Source: Pseudaminobacter salicylatoxidans
GTDB taxonomy: Bacteria; Pseudomonadota; Alphaproteobacteria; Rhizobiales; Rhizobiaceae
Assembly (NCBI RefSeq): GCF_003148475.1
Contig: NZ_QGGG01000003.1
Location: forward strand, 1 to 64,000
Reading direction: 5' to 3'
DNA length: 64,000 bases
Below the pieces are notes generated by a model, which saw only the letters and a list, made by a program, of their open reading frames with translations, was not told the DNA's origin and searched no databases. The translations under genes were made by a program, and so were the position numbers. The stretch's first letter is position 1. Every line of letters begins with the position of its first letter. Below are positions 37,525 through 45,905 of the stretch, one piece after another.

Positions 37525-39633
37525 CTAGCCGGCCGCCCGCACCCACACCTTGTTGTCATGGACGGCCGCACCGCCATAGGGCGCAGGCGCATCCGCGCCC
37601 GTCAGCACATTGATGCCCTCGCCGCGCTCATGCGCATAATTCGACCAGATGCCCTCGGCGATCACCACGCCGCGTTTCAGGCCATCGAACAGCCGCGCAT
37701 GCAGCACCACTTCGCCGCGCTTGTTGCCCACTTCGACACGGTCCCCGGTCGCCACGCCAAGCGCGGCAGCGTCTTCCGGGTGGATCAGCAGTTCCGGCCT
37801 TCCTTCCTTCTGCCGGGAGACCGGCGTTTCGGCGAAGGTGGAATTGAGGAAATTGCGCGCCGGCGAGGTCGCCAGCCTGAAGGGATGCTCCTCATCGGCC
37901 ACTTCGATCACATCGACATGATCCGGAAATTCCGGAAATCGGTTGACCGGCCCGAAAATCCCCATGCTGCGGGGCGGCTTGTTGGGCGCGGCGCCGCCAT
38001 TCCATTGCGGCTTGAAACGGAATTTTCCGTCGGGGTGTCCGAAGCCTTTCAGGAAATGCGCGTCCTCGAATTCCGGCTGCAGATCGACCCAACGACTTGC
38101 CTTCAGGCTGTCGAAGTCGCCCAGCCCGCGCCTGGCCAGCATATGGTCGATGTGCTGGCGCTCGGTCAGGCCGAAGCCCGGCAGATGCGCCACGCCCAAC
38201 CGCCTGGCCAGTTCCTCGATGACATAGTGATTGGTACGCGGGCCCTCCGGTGGGTCGATCAGCTTGGGGCCGAGCGTGATGTGCTGGTTGCCGCCGCCCT
38301 TGTAGATGTCGTCATGCTCCAGGAACATCGTTGCCGGCAGCACGACATCGGCAAGCCTCGCCGTATCGGTCATGAACTGCTCATGCACGCAAGCGAACAG
38401 GTCCTCGCGCATAAACCCCTGCACCACCAGCCGCTGCTCGGGCGCGACATTGGCAGGATTGGTGTTCTGGATCAGCATCGCCGTCACCGGCGGGCCACCA
38501 TAGAGCGCATCCGCTGCCCCCGTCAGCACCGGCCCTATGCGCGAGTGGTCAAGGTAGCGGATATTCGGATCGCGAAACTTCGTGCCTTCCAGAAGCTCGC
38601 CATTGAGCTTGTAGATACCCGAATTGGAATGGAACGCGCCGCCGCCCTCATACCGCCAGGCGCCGGTAACCGCCGGGATCGACAGCGCCGCATGCATGTT
38701 GACCGAGCCGTTGCGCTGGCGCGAAAACCCGTAGCCGAGGCGGAAAAAGGTGCGTCTGGTCGTGCCCACCAGCCGCGCGAAAGCCTCGATCTCCTCCACC
38801 GTAAGTCCGGTGATACCTGCCGCCCATTCGGGCGTCTTCGTGGCGAGATGCGCCTCAAGTCCCTTCGGATCGTCGGTGTATTTCTCGAGATAGTCGCGGT
38901 CGGCGAGCCCCTCGCGAAACAGCACGTGCATGACCGCGCAGGCCAGCGCGCCGTCGGTGCCGGGCTTGAGGATGAGACCTATGTCGGCCTGCTTCATCGT
39001 CGGCGTTTCATAAACGTCGACAACAACGATCTTCGCGCCACGCTCCTTGCGGGCCTTGATCGCGTGGGTCATGACATTGACCTGCGTGACCACGGCATTC
39101 GTGCCCCAGATCACCACGCAATCCGATTTCGCCATCTCGCGAGGGTCGGCGCCGCGCAGGGCGCCGGTGCCCAGCACATAGCCGGTCCAGGCAAGGTTGG
39201 TGCAGATCGAGCCGAAGAAGCCGGAATATTTCTTCGCATGGCGCAGGCGCTCGATGCCGTCGCGCTGCACCAGCCCCATCGTACCGGCATAGAAGTAAGG
39301 CCAGACCGTCTCGGAGCCGTATCGTTCTTCCGCCGCAATGAACTTCTCGGCGACGAGATCGAGCGCGGCTTCCCAGCTCGCTTCCTTCCATCGTCCGTCG
39401 CCCTTGGCTCCGGCACGCACCAGCGGCTTCAGGAGCCGGTCGGGATGGTGGACGCGATCGGCATAGCGGGCGACCTTCGCGCACACCACGCCCATCGTAT
39501 AGCTGTTGTCCTTTGCGCCGTGGATACGCCCGATGCGATCCGACGCCAGCAATTCGACATCAAGCGCGCAGGTGGACGGGCAGTCATGCGGACAGGCCGA
39601 ATGGCCAATTCGGATCGGGGAGTGTTGGTTCAT
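37525..39633 (-). CDS. Molybdopterin oxidoreductase (DMSO-reductase family), orphan
   Basis: A 702-residue enzyme with an N-terminal [4Fe-4S] site (Cys14, Cys18, Cys22, Cys51) followed by molybdopterin-binding domains. Visible blocks are GTMGLVQRDGIERL, VIWGTNAVVTQVN and LIQNTNPANVAPEQ. The C-terminal dinucleotide-binding domain carries RLATSPARNFLNSTF and VAIGDRVEV-like VATGDRVEVGNKRG. No twin-arginine signal is present, so it should be cytoplasmic. There is no small subunit or membrane anchor beside it. The family is seen in rhizobia as an uncharacterised 'molybdopterin oxidoreductase family protein'; the substrate is unknown. Molybdopterin synthase genes moaD and moaE lie about 5 kb away. 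Confidence 0.88.
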   Translation of the reverse strand: MNQHSPIRIGHSACPHDCPSTCALDVELLASDRIGRIHGAKDNSYTMGVVCAKVARYADRVHHPDRLLKPLVRAGAKGDGRWKEASWEAALDLVAEKFIAAEERYGSETVWPYFYAGTMGLVQRDGIERLRHAKKYSGFFGSICTNLAWTGYVLGTGALRGADPREMAKSDCVVIWGTNAVVTQVNVMTHAIKARKERGAKIVVVDVYETPTMKQADIGLILKPGTDGALACAVMHVLFREGLADRDYLEKYTDDPKGLEAHLATKTPEWAAGITGLTVEEIEAFARLVGTTRRTFFRLGYGFSRQRNGSVNMHAALSIPAVTGAWRYEGGGAFHSNSGIYKLNGELLEGTKFRDPNIRYLDHSRIGPVLTGAADALYGGPPVTAMLIQNTNPANVAPEQRLVVQGFMREDLFACVHEQFMTDTARLADVVLPATMFLEHDDIYKGGGNQHITLGPKLIDPPEGPRTNHYVIEELARRLGVAHLPGFGLTERQHIDHMLARRGLGDFDSLKASRWVDLQPEFEDAHFLKGFGHPDGKFRFKPQWNGGAAPNKPPRSMGIFGPVNRFPEFPDHVDVIEVADEEHPFRLATSPARNFLNSTFAETPVSRQKEGRPELLIHPEDAAALGVATGDRVEVGNKRGEVVLHARLFDGLKRGVVIAEGIWSNYAHERGEGINVLTGADAPAPYGGAAVHDNKVWVRAAG

Positions 39634-39762
39634 GGCGCGAAACTACAGGGTTTTGTTCGCGGGGTGTAGGGCCAATACGGAGCGCAGCTTAACCCTCCCC
39701 GCGTGAAAGGATCCTATCCTGCCCCCTGTGGATCGCCTCTTCCCACAAGGGCAGGATAAACC

Positions 39763-41640
39763 CTACTCCGCCATCGCTTCCTCGTACTCCGTGGACAGCG
39801 TCAGCCACTTGTCTTCATGCGTGGACAAGGACGAGGCAAGCTGCGCGCGCTCCCTGGCAAGCTGGGTGGCGGCAGCCGGATCCTTCTCATAAAGGGCCGG
39901 ATCGGCAAGCTGGTCCTCGATCGAGTCGATGCGCTTGCGGATGCGATCCATCAGCGCCTCGGTGGCGCGGATTTCCTTGGCCACCGGCTCCATGGCCGCA
40001 CGGCGCGCAGCCGCCTCGCGGCGACGGTCGGCCTTGGAGGCCTCCTTCGCCTCGCGCTTTTCGCGGCGATCGACGGAAACCCCGGTGACCATCGTGCGAT
40101 AGTCTTCCAGGTCGCCGTCATAGGGTTTTACCGTACCGTCCCTGACCAGCCACAGCCGATCAGCCGTGGCCTCCAGCAGGTGCCGGTCGTGACTGATGAT
40201 GATCACCGCGCCGGGAAAGTCGTTCAGCGCCATCATCAGCGCCTCGCGGCTGTCAATGTCGAGGTGGTTGGTCGGCTCGTCGAGGATGAACAGGTTCGGC
40301 CCGTCAAACGCGGCAAGGCCCATCAGAAGCCGTGCCTTCTCGCCGCCCGAAAGATCCTTGGCGGGCGTGTTCATCTTCTCGGTCGAGAGGCCGAACTGGG
40401 CGACGCGCGCCCTCACCTTGGATTCGGGCGCTTCCGGCATCAGCCGGCGTACATGCTCATAGGCGTTTTCCTCGGGCCGCAGATCATCGAGCTGGTGCTG
40501 GGCGAAGATCGACACTTTCAGGCCGGGCGCGACCGTCATGGTGCCGGTCTCGCCCTTCAGGCGACCGGACAGCAGCTTGGCGAAGGTGGACTTGCCGTTG
40601 CCGTTGGCGCCCAGCAGCGCGATGCGATCGTCGCTGTCGATGCGCAGCGAGAGCTTGCGCAGCACGGGGCTGCCCGGCGTATAGCCGACATCGACCCCAT
40701 CCAGCGCGACTATGGGGGAAGCGACGGTCTTCACCGGCTCGGGGAAGCTGAAGGGGCGCACATGGTCCTCGACCACGGCCGCGATGGGCTTCATGCGCTC
40801 CAGCGCCTTGATACGCGACTGCGCCTGCGTTGCCTTGGAGGCCTTGGCGCGGAAGCGGTCGACGAAGGACTGCAGGTGCTTGCGCTGCGCTTCCTGCTTG
40901 GCGCGGCCCTTCTCCTGCAACTCGCGTTGCTCGGCAAGCTGCCGCTCGAACTGGTCGTAGCCGCCGCGCCAGAAGGTCAGCTTCTTCTGGTCGAGATAAA
41001 CGATCGAATTGACCGCCCGGTTGAGCAGGTCGCGGTCATGGCTGATGAGCAGGACCGTGTGCGGATATTTCGACACGTAGTTTTCCAGCCACAGCGTGCC
41101 TTCGAGGTCGAGATAGTTGGTCGGCTCGTCGAGCAACAAAAGGTCGGGCTGCGAGAACAGCACCGCCGCCAGCGCCACGCGCATGCGCCAGCCACCCGAG
41201 AAGGACGAGGCCGGACGTTTCTGCGCCGCTTCATCAAAGCCAAGGCCGGCGAGAATGGTCGCCGCACGCGCTTCGGCCGAATGCGCATCGATGTCGGCCA
41301 GCCGCACATGGATTTCGGCGATACGATGCGGGTCGGTGGCCGTCTTTTCCTCTTCCAGAAGTGCCGCACGCTCGAGATCAGCCTTCAGCACGATCTCGAT
41401 CAGCGGTTCCTCGGTGCCCGGCGCTTCCTGCGCCACCTGGCCGATGCGCAAATTCTTCGGCAAGCTGATCGAGCCCGTCTCGGTCGGCTGGTCGCCGGTG
41501 ATCGCGCGAAACAGAGTGGTTTTGCCGGTGCCGTTGCGCCCGACAAGGCCAGCCTTCGTTCCCGCCGGCAGCGTGAGCGAAGCGTGGTCGAGAAGCAGGC
41601 GCCCGGCGACGCGTATGGAAAGATCGTTGACGATAAGCAT
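39763..41640 (-). CDS. ABC-F family ATP-binding protein
   Basis: A 625-residue soluble protein with two ABC ATPase domains and no membrane part. Walker A motifs are GRNGTGKTT and GANGNGKST, and the signatures are FSGGWRMR and LSGGEKAR. The linker between the domains is long and charged, as in ABC-F proteins that act on ribosomes. The last 100 residues form a charged coiled coil (from KREAKEASKADRRREAA to the end), like Uup and YheS. I chose the ATG at 41640 (MLIVNDLSIRVAG), where conservation starts. The role is likely in translation, though Uup-type DNA-linked effects are known. Confidence 0.92.
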   Translation of the reverse strand: MLIVNDLSIRVAGRLLLDHASLTLPAGTKAGLVGRNGTGKTTLFRAITGDQPTETGSISLPKNLRIGQVAQEAPGTEEPLIEIVLKADLERAALLEEEKTATDPHRIAEIHVRLADIDAHSAEARAATILAGLGFDEAAQKRPASSFSGGWRMRVALAAVLFSQPDLLLLDEPTNYLDLEGTLWLENYVSKYPHTVLLISHDRDLLNRAVNSIVYLDQKKLTFWRGGYDQFERQLAEQRELQEKGRAKQEAQRKHLQSFVDRFRAKASKATQAQSRIKALERMKPIAAVVEDHVRPFSFPEPVKTVASPIVALDGVDVGYTPGSPVLRKLSLRIDSDDRIALLGANGNGKSTFAKLLSGRLKGETGTMTVAPGLKVSIFAQHQLDDLRPEENAYEHVRRLMPEAPESKVRARVAQFGLSTEKMNTPAKDLSGGEKARLLMGLAAFDGPNLFILDEPTNHLDIDSREALMMALNDFPGAVIIISHDRHLLEATADRLWLVRDGTVKPYDGDLEDYRTMVTGVSVDRREKREAKEASKADRRREAAARRAAMEPVAKEIRATEALMDRIRKRIDSIEDQLADPALYEKDPAAATQLARERAQLASSLSTHEDKWLTLSTEYEEAMAE

Positions 41641-41713
41641 TGCGGGCTTTTGCACCGGACTCGTGCGGATCGCAAGGCCCACGGCGGCGACCCTGACCAC
41701 GCCAGTGACGCAA

Positions 41714-41737
41714 ACGGCCCGCGCAATGGCGGGCCGT
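41714..41737 (-). terminator. Hairpin after the collagen-like gene
   Basis: A perfect 9-bp stem ACGGCCCGC / GCGGGCCGT with a 6-base loop lies 52 bases past the minus-strand stop at 41789. On that strand it is followed by only TTT, so it is a weak terminator. Confidence 0.5.
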
Positions 41738-41788
41738 CGCGGGAGGATGCAGCAAGCAACCGCTGCCCCTTATCTCTTAGTGGCGGCC

Positions 41789-42631
41789 TTAGCGGCTCGC
41801 CATCTGGATCGTGCGGCACAAGGCAACCAGATCCGCGTCGAAGGACGAGGCATTGCCGATGATCTGACGGCAACGGATCTTGAAACGCTGGAGTTCCTGC
41901 GCGCTCATACCGGCGACGATGGAGGACATGCCAGGCGTTGTACCGGGGATTCCTCCGGTACCGGGCTTACCGGGAGTGCCCGCGACGCCACCTGGAGTGC
42001 CAGGCTTACCGGGAGTTCCCGGAGTACCGGGGGTTCCGGGTGTGCCAGGAGTACCGGGCTTACCCGGAGTTCCGGTCCCGCCGCCAATGCCGATGCTCAC
42101 CCCGACATTGGCCAAGCCGCTCGGGCCTCCGACATTGGCGCTGACGCCCGCATTGATTCCCGTGGCACCACCGACCGAAGCGGTGGTCTTGGAATCGACC
42201 AGACCCTTCGAGCCGCCGACGGTCGTATTGCTGCTGGCATTGATGCCGCTAGAGCCACCGACCGAAGCCGTTGTCCTGGAATCGACCAGACCGCCACGGT
42301 CGACAACGGATGTGTTGGTGCTGGCGTTGATGCCCGTCGAGCCACCGACCGATGCATCCACGCCGACATTCGCCAGCCCCTTCGAACCGCCGACGCCAAC
42401 GCCCACATCGGCATTGAGGCCCTTTGAGCCGCCGACACTCACGCCGAGCCCAAGAGCACCATTCTTGCTACCGCCAATGCTGATGCCGTTGGCCCCGCCG
42501 ACACTGATGCCGCCGCCGGACCCGCCAAGTCCAAGCCCTCCCAAGCCGCCGGCTGACACGGGTGCGCAAAGTGCCGCCACCATTGCGCCGCTCGCAACGA
42601 TCCCAGCAAACCTGCCGATAATTGCGCCCAT
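41789..42631 (-). CDS. Secreted glycine-rich protein with collagen-like repeat and C-terminal Cys pair
   Basis: A 280-residue predicted secreted protein with a signal peptide (1-27, ending VSA). Residues 28-183 hold about eight imperfect VGGS/VGGA modules of about 18-30 residues (VGGSKGL, VGGSTGINA, VGGSSGINA, VGGATGINA), likely a beta-rich fold. Residues 187-213 are nine uninterrupted collagen-type triplets (GTP or GKP), continued with a break to about 234. The final 40 residues form a charged helical domain with Cys254 and Cys272. Bacterial collagen-like proteins can form trimeric stalks at the surface; that role is inferred. No characterised family recognised for the whole. Confidence 0.8.
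   Translation of the reverse strand: MGAIIGRFAGIVASGAMVAALCAPVSAGGLGGLGLGGSGGGISVGGANGISIGGSKNGALGLGVSVGGSKGLNADVGVGVGGSKGLANVGVDASVGGSTGINASTNTSVVDRGGLVDSRTTASVGGSSGINASSNTTVGGSKGLVDSKTTASVGGATGINAGVSANVGGPSGLANVGVSIGIGGGTGTPGKPGTPGTPGTPGTPGTPGKPGTPGGVAGTPGKPGTGGIPGTTPGMSSIVAGMSAQELQRFKIRCRQIIGNASSFDADLVALCRTIQMASR
41993..42073 (-). repeat. Triplet-encoding tandem repeat (collagen-type Gly-X-Pro)
   Basis: Nine consecutive 9-base units encode Gly-Thr-Pro or Gly-Lys-Pro. Near-identical units such as GGAGTACCGGG and GGAGTTCCGGG make the region prone to copy-number change by slippage, in steps that keep the frame. Confidence 0.75.
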
Positions 42632-43048
42632 AACTCTCTCCCTCGTGTTTGCTTCAAGACAACATCCGCCGACGCAAAAACGCCGACGACAGGAAGATAA
42701 TATGGTTATTGCGCACGTTTGGGACTTGAACTTTGTTACTGATTTATGCCTTACTAATATTATACATCAATTAAATATAAAATTACGATACATGTCACTC
42801 AGTTATATTGATATTTCAATATTATATATTTAATTCGAACCAAGGCTGCAAAAATACACACTGGACACCGCCCCCAAAATCGGAACAGCATCGCGGGGGG
42901 AAGTGAGGCATCCGCGAAACGCCTCCGCAAAAAGCGCGCGGCGCACATCCGCCACTGCGCGTGAAGTGCCTCTCGGCCCTTGGCAATAGGCCGGGCGCCC
43001 TGTATAGGGTCCGCCACACTTTTCACCCCATCTGCAGAAGGAAATACC
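42632..43048. other. AT-rich divergent spacer between the collagen-like gene and ndk
   Basis: This 417-base region separates two divergent genes. Positions about 42700-42835 are strikingly AT-rich, with runs such as TAATATTATACATCAATTAA and ATTTCAATATTATATATTTA, in a genome that is otherwise GC-rich. The rest, 42840-43040, returns to high G+C. No open frame is supported. It should carry both promoters, and the AT-rich part may be a site for nucleoid proteins or a trace of inserted DNA. Confidence 0.5.
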
Positions 43049-43471
43049 ATGGCGATCGAACGCACGTTCTCGATGATCAAGCCGGATGCCACGCGCCGCA
43101 ACCTCACGGGCGCCATCACCAAGATGCTCGAAGATGCTGGCCTGCGCGTCATCGCATCGCGTCGCGTCTGGATGAGCCGCCGCGAGGCCGAAGGCTTCTA
43201 CGCCGTCCACAAGGAACGCCCCTTCTTCGGCGAACTGGTCGAGTTCATGTCGTCGGGCCCGACGATCGTTCAGGTTCTGGAAGGCGAGAACGCCATCGCC
43301 AAGAACCGCGAAGTGATGGGCGCCACCAACCCGGAGCAGGCTGCCGAAGGCACCATCCGCAAGGTCCATGCCCTGTCGATCGGCGAGAACTCGGTGCACG
43401 GTTCGGACGCTGCCGAGACCGCCGCACAGGAAATCAGGTACTGGTTCTCCGACACCGAGATCGTCGGCTAA
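43049..43471 (+). CDS. ndk: Nucleoside diphosphate kinase
   Basis: Transfers the gamma-phosphate between nucleoside triphosphates and diphosphates through a phospho-histidine. The 140-residue protein opens [17 protein letters not shown]. The active His lies in the family position near [16 protein letters not shown], and the Arg/Lys substrate residues are in [19 protein letters not shown] chose the ATG at 43049, with AGAAGGA seven bases upstream. A terminator follows at 43514. Confidence 0.98.
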   Translation: MAIERTFSMIKPDATRRNLTGAITKMLEDAGLRVIASRRVWMSRREAEGFYAVHKERPFFGELVEFMSSGPTIVQVLEGENAIAKNREVMGATNPEQAAEGTIRKVHALSIGENSVHGSDAAETAAQEIRYWFSDTEIVG

Positions 43472-43513
43472 TATCCAGAATCGGATTTCTGGCGCAAAAG
43501 CCTGATTTCATTG

Positions 43514-43544
43514 AAAAAGCCGGAGCGAAAGCCTCGGCTTTTTT
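43514..43544. terminator. Terminator between ndk and the convergent YbaY-META gene
   Basis: Left arm AAAAAGCCG and right arm CGGCTTTTT pair over nine bases with a partly paired GC-rich top, and a T run continues on the plus strand. An A run on the other side allows use from both directions. Confidence 0.8.
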
Positions 43545-43564
43545 ATTATCCGGATGGTCGCCGA

Positions 43565-44350
43565 TCAGTCCTGGCTGGCGAAACGCAGAATATCGCGACC
43601 CTCATTGTCGGCGAGGTAAAGCTTACCGTCCTCGATGCGGAAGCTGGCCGCCTTGCCCAGCGCGTCAAAGAACTTTCGTTCCTGATCCATGATTGCCGGC
43701 GGGCACGCCATGAAGGTGGATCCCAGCGGGCCGATCTTGATGGAACTGCCATCAATCGTGGCCGCGCCGAAATAGTTGTTGCAGGCGCCCTTGCCGCTGA
43801 CTTTGCCATCGGCGCCAATGCGTAAGGTCGATTGCGCGTAATCGATAACGCCCCCGCCCTCGATGTCCTCGGCCAGCCAGGCGGTATCGGACAGGCCTGC
43901 CGGTGCATTCTCGTTCGACGCAGGCTCGCTGGAGGATTTCCTGACCATCGACAGAACCAGCGTCTGTGGCCCTGCATTCAGCGGATCGACCTCGTAACGC
44001 GTATCGTTCTCGAACCACAGCGTATGGTCGACGGTGATGTTGGCTTCCAGCGCATAGGAGACATCGGGCTGGATCGCATCGGGATCGAAATGGAGTTCGA
44101 ATTTGATCGGCACCTGCCCTGCATCAGGAATGATCTGCTGGCCGATGACGGTTGAAGGCTCACCGTCGGGGTTGAGATCCATCAGTTGCACGGTCAGCAC
44201 CGCGTCGGGCGGCAGGGCGATGCGCTCGCGGTAGAGCACTTCACCGCTAATAACCTTGTCTTCCGCCATGGACTGCATCGGCAGGGCCAGCACGCCCACA
44301 AGAAGCGGCGCAAAGCCGAAGATCATGAATTCCGCAATCCTGCCCAGCAT
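43565..44350 (-). CDS. YbaY-META two-domain secreted protein
   Basis: A 261-residue exported protein with a hydrophobic signal segment at residues about 8-28. Residues about 32-136 match the YbaY-type beta-sandwich (ISGEVLYRERIALPPDAVL, VIGQQIIPDAGQVPIKFEL). Residues 153-259 form a META domain, as in HslJ, with GKGACNNYFG (Cys190) and TFMACPP (Cys216). Both domains occur in envelope-stress and heat-shock-related lipoproteins, but no clear lipobox is visible here. I chose the ATG at 44350, which begins the signal segment. The function is unknown; an envelope role is likely. Confidence 0.85.
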   Translation of the reverse strand: MLGRIAEFMIFGFAPLLVGVLALPMQSMAEDKVISGEVLYRERIALPPDAVLTVQLMDLNPDGEPSTVIGQQIIPDAGQVPIKFELHFDPDAIQPDVSYALEANITVDHTLWFENDTRYEVDPLNAGPQTLVLSMVRKSSSEPASNENAPAGLSDTAWLAEDIEGGGVIDYAQSTLRIGADGKVSGKGACNNYFGAATIDGSSIKIGPLGSTFMACPPAIMDQERKFFDALGKAASFRIEDGKLYLADNEGRDILRFASQD

Positions 44351-44449
44351 GATTTCTGCTCCTCCGCTATGACGGCAAAACTGGACAGAGCATTGCGGTC
44401 GTTCCATGTCGAAACGATTAAAAATCCTGCCGGCCGCCGAATCCGGTTT

Positions 44450-44917
44450 TCAGCGCCGCCAACGCGTGAGGGCTTCGTCGTCGGCTTCCCTGGCTTCCAC
44501 CCATTCGCCGGCCGTGCCGTCGGCGTGGTGCTCCTTCTTCCAGAAGGGCGCGCGCGACTTCAGGTAGTCCATCAGGAAATTGGCGGCTTCGAAGGCTGCC
44601 TGCCGGTGGGCGGAAGCTGCCACCACCAGCACGATATTTTCACCCGGCACGATCCTGCCGTAGCGGTGAATCACGGTCAGGCCCTGCAGCGGCCAGCGCG
44701 CAACCGCTTCTGCAGCAATGCGCGAAATCTCGGCCTCGGCCATGCCGGGATAGTGTTCGAGTTCCAGCGCGGAAAGCCTGCCCGCCTCGTCGCGGCATAG
44801 GCCCGTGAAAGTCACCACCGCGCCAATATCGGCACGGCCATCGCTTATGCGCGCAACCTCGGACTGGATATCGAAGTCTTCGCGCTGGATGCGCACGTCG
44901 CTTGTAACGGAGGACAT
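44450..44917 (-). CDS. moaE: Molybdopterin synthase catalytic subunit
   Basis: The large subunit of molybdopterin synthase, which uses the MoaD thiocarboxylate to add two sulphurs to cyclic pyranopterin monophosphate. The 155-residue protein shows IGAVVTFTGLCRDEAGRLSALELEHYPGMAE, given here as one conserved region from about residue 31. HRYGRIVPGENIVLV follows, then the catalytic Lys segment SRAPFWKKEHH. It lies eight bases downstream of moaD. The two form the end of the minus-strand operon SDR-uvrC-pgsA-moaD-moaE. Confidence 0.96.
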   Translation of the reverse strand: MSSVTSDVRIQREDFDIQSEVARISDGRADIGAVVTFTGLCRDEAGRLSALELEHYPGMAEAEISRIAAEAVARWPLQGLTVIHRYGRIVPGENIVLVVAASAHRQAAFEAANFLMDYLKSRAPFWKKEHHADGTAGEWVEAREADDEALTRWRR

Positions 44918-44924
44918 GCCCGCC

Positions 44925-45191
44925 TCACCCGCCGGTCATCGGAGGGAACAAGGCGATCTCGCGCGCGCCTGCGATCCGTTCGCCGTGCTCGACATGCTCG
45001 TGGTCGATGGCGACGCGGATCACGTCCGGATATTGCAGCGCGTTTTCATATTCCTCGCCGCGGCCCTTCAGCCACAACAAAAGGTCGGCCACGGTCTCGA
45101 CATCGACGGGCACGGCGATGTCTTCCTCCGGCCGACCGATACGCTCCCGGACCCAGGCGAAATAAACGAGTTTGGTCGGATGTTCTGTCAT
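44925..45191 (-). CDS. moaD: Molybdopterin synthase sulphur-carrier subunit
   Basis: An 88-residue ubiquitin-fold protein that ends in Gly-Gly (FPPMTGG), the tail that is adenylated and thiocarboxylated. It begins with a beta strand, TKLVYFAWVRERIGR, characteristic of MoaD. It overlaps the pgsA stop by four bases (ATGA at 45191/45188), so it is translated from the same message as pgsA. The partner moaE follows directly. Confidence 0.95.
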   Translation of the reverse strand: MTEHPTKLVYFAWVRERIGRPEEDIAVPVDVETVADLLLWLKGRGEEYENALQYPDVIRVAIDHEHVEHGERIAGAREIALFPPMTGG

Positions 45192-45778
45192 TCGTCCATT
45201 ATATGCTTCACGCCGGCGCGGAAATAGTCATAGCCGGTATACAGGGTCACGATAGCCGAAATCCAGAGCAGGAAGATACCGGTCTGCGTCCAGTAAGGCA
45301 CGATCTTGTCACCCGCAGGCCCAAGAAGCAGGAAGGCTATGGCCACCATCTGGATGGTCGTCTTCCACTTGGCAAGCTGCGTCACCGGCACGCTGACCTT
45401 CAGCGCAGCCAGATATTCGCGCAGGCCAGAAACCAGTATCTCGCGGCACAGGATGATGATGGCCGCCCACAACGACCAGCCGGCAATGGTTCGGTCGGTG
45501 TCGGCTGCGAGCACCAGCAGGCAGGTAGCGACCAGCAGCTTGTCGGCGATCGGGTCCAGCATGCGGCCGATATTGGAGGTCTGCTGCCAGGCGCGCGCCA
45601 GATAGCCGTCGAAATAATCGGTGATGCTGGCGATCAGGAAAATAGCCAGAGCCGACCAGCGCGCGAAATCGCTCGACTTCAGGTGGCCTTCCAGGAAAAA
45701 GCACAGCACGACCAGCGGCACGGCAATGATACGGCCATAAGTCAGGATGTTGGGAAGGTTGAACGCGCGCTTACCCAT
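45188..45778 (-). CDS. pgsA: CDP-diacylglycerol-glycerol-3-phosphate 3-phosphatidyltransferase
   Basis: Makes phosphatidylglycerol phosphate, the first step to phosphatidylglycerol and cardiolipin. The 196-residue membrane protein has the full CDP-alcohol motif D-G-x2-A-R-x8-G-x3-D-x3-D (DGYLARAW ... GRMLDPIADKLL) and the PgsA-type N-terminus FNLPNILTYGRIIAVPLVVL. I chose the ATG at 45778 because GGAAG is upstream and the length is usual; an ATG at 45850 would add a polar extension. It stands between uvrC and moaD, as in many rhizobia. Confidence 0.95.
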   Translation of the reverse strand: MGKRAFNLPNILTYGRIIAVPLVVLCFFLEGHLKSSDFARWSALAIFLIASITDYFDGYLARAWQQTSNIGRMLDPIADKLLVATCLLVLAADTDRTIAGWSLWAAIIILCREILVSGLREYLAALKVSVPVTQLAKWKTTIQMVAIAFLLLGPAGDKIVPYWTQTGIFLLWISAIVTLYTGYDYFRAGVKHIMDE

Positions 45779-45905
45779 CTTGCTTCCGTTTTTCAAAGCC
45801 TTCCCGTCTCCGGTCTTTTCAACATGCGTACTCAAATCAGATACCTCCATGAGGGGTCAACCGGATGAAGGCGCTGGCCCAGCGCTATTTTTCACCACCA
45901 TGCGT

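Noticed and set aside
36568-39669. A 1033-codon plus-strand open frame opposite the CDF and molybdopterin oxidoreductase genes
   Set aside because: It spans two real genes on the other strand and their gap, with no recognisable domain.
39817-41862. A 681-codon plus-strand open frame opposite the ABC-F gene
   Set aside because: Shadow of a conserved gene; no domain visible.
41930-42630. Plus-strand proline-rich frame opposite the collagen-like gene
   Set aside because: The minus strand has a signal peptide, modular repeats and a proper C-terminal domain; the plus-strand frame is its mirror.
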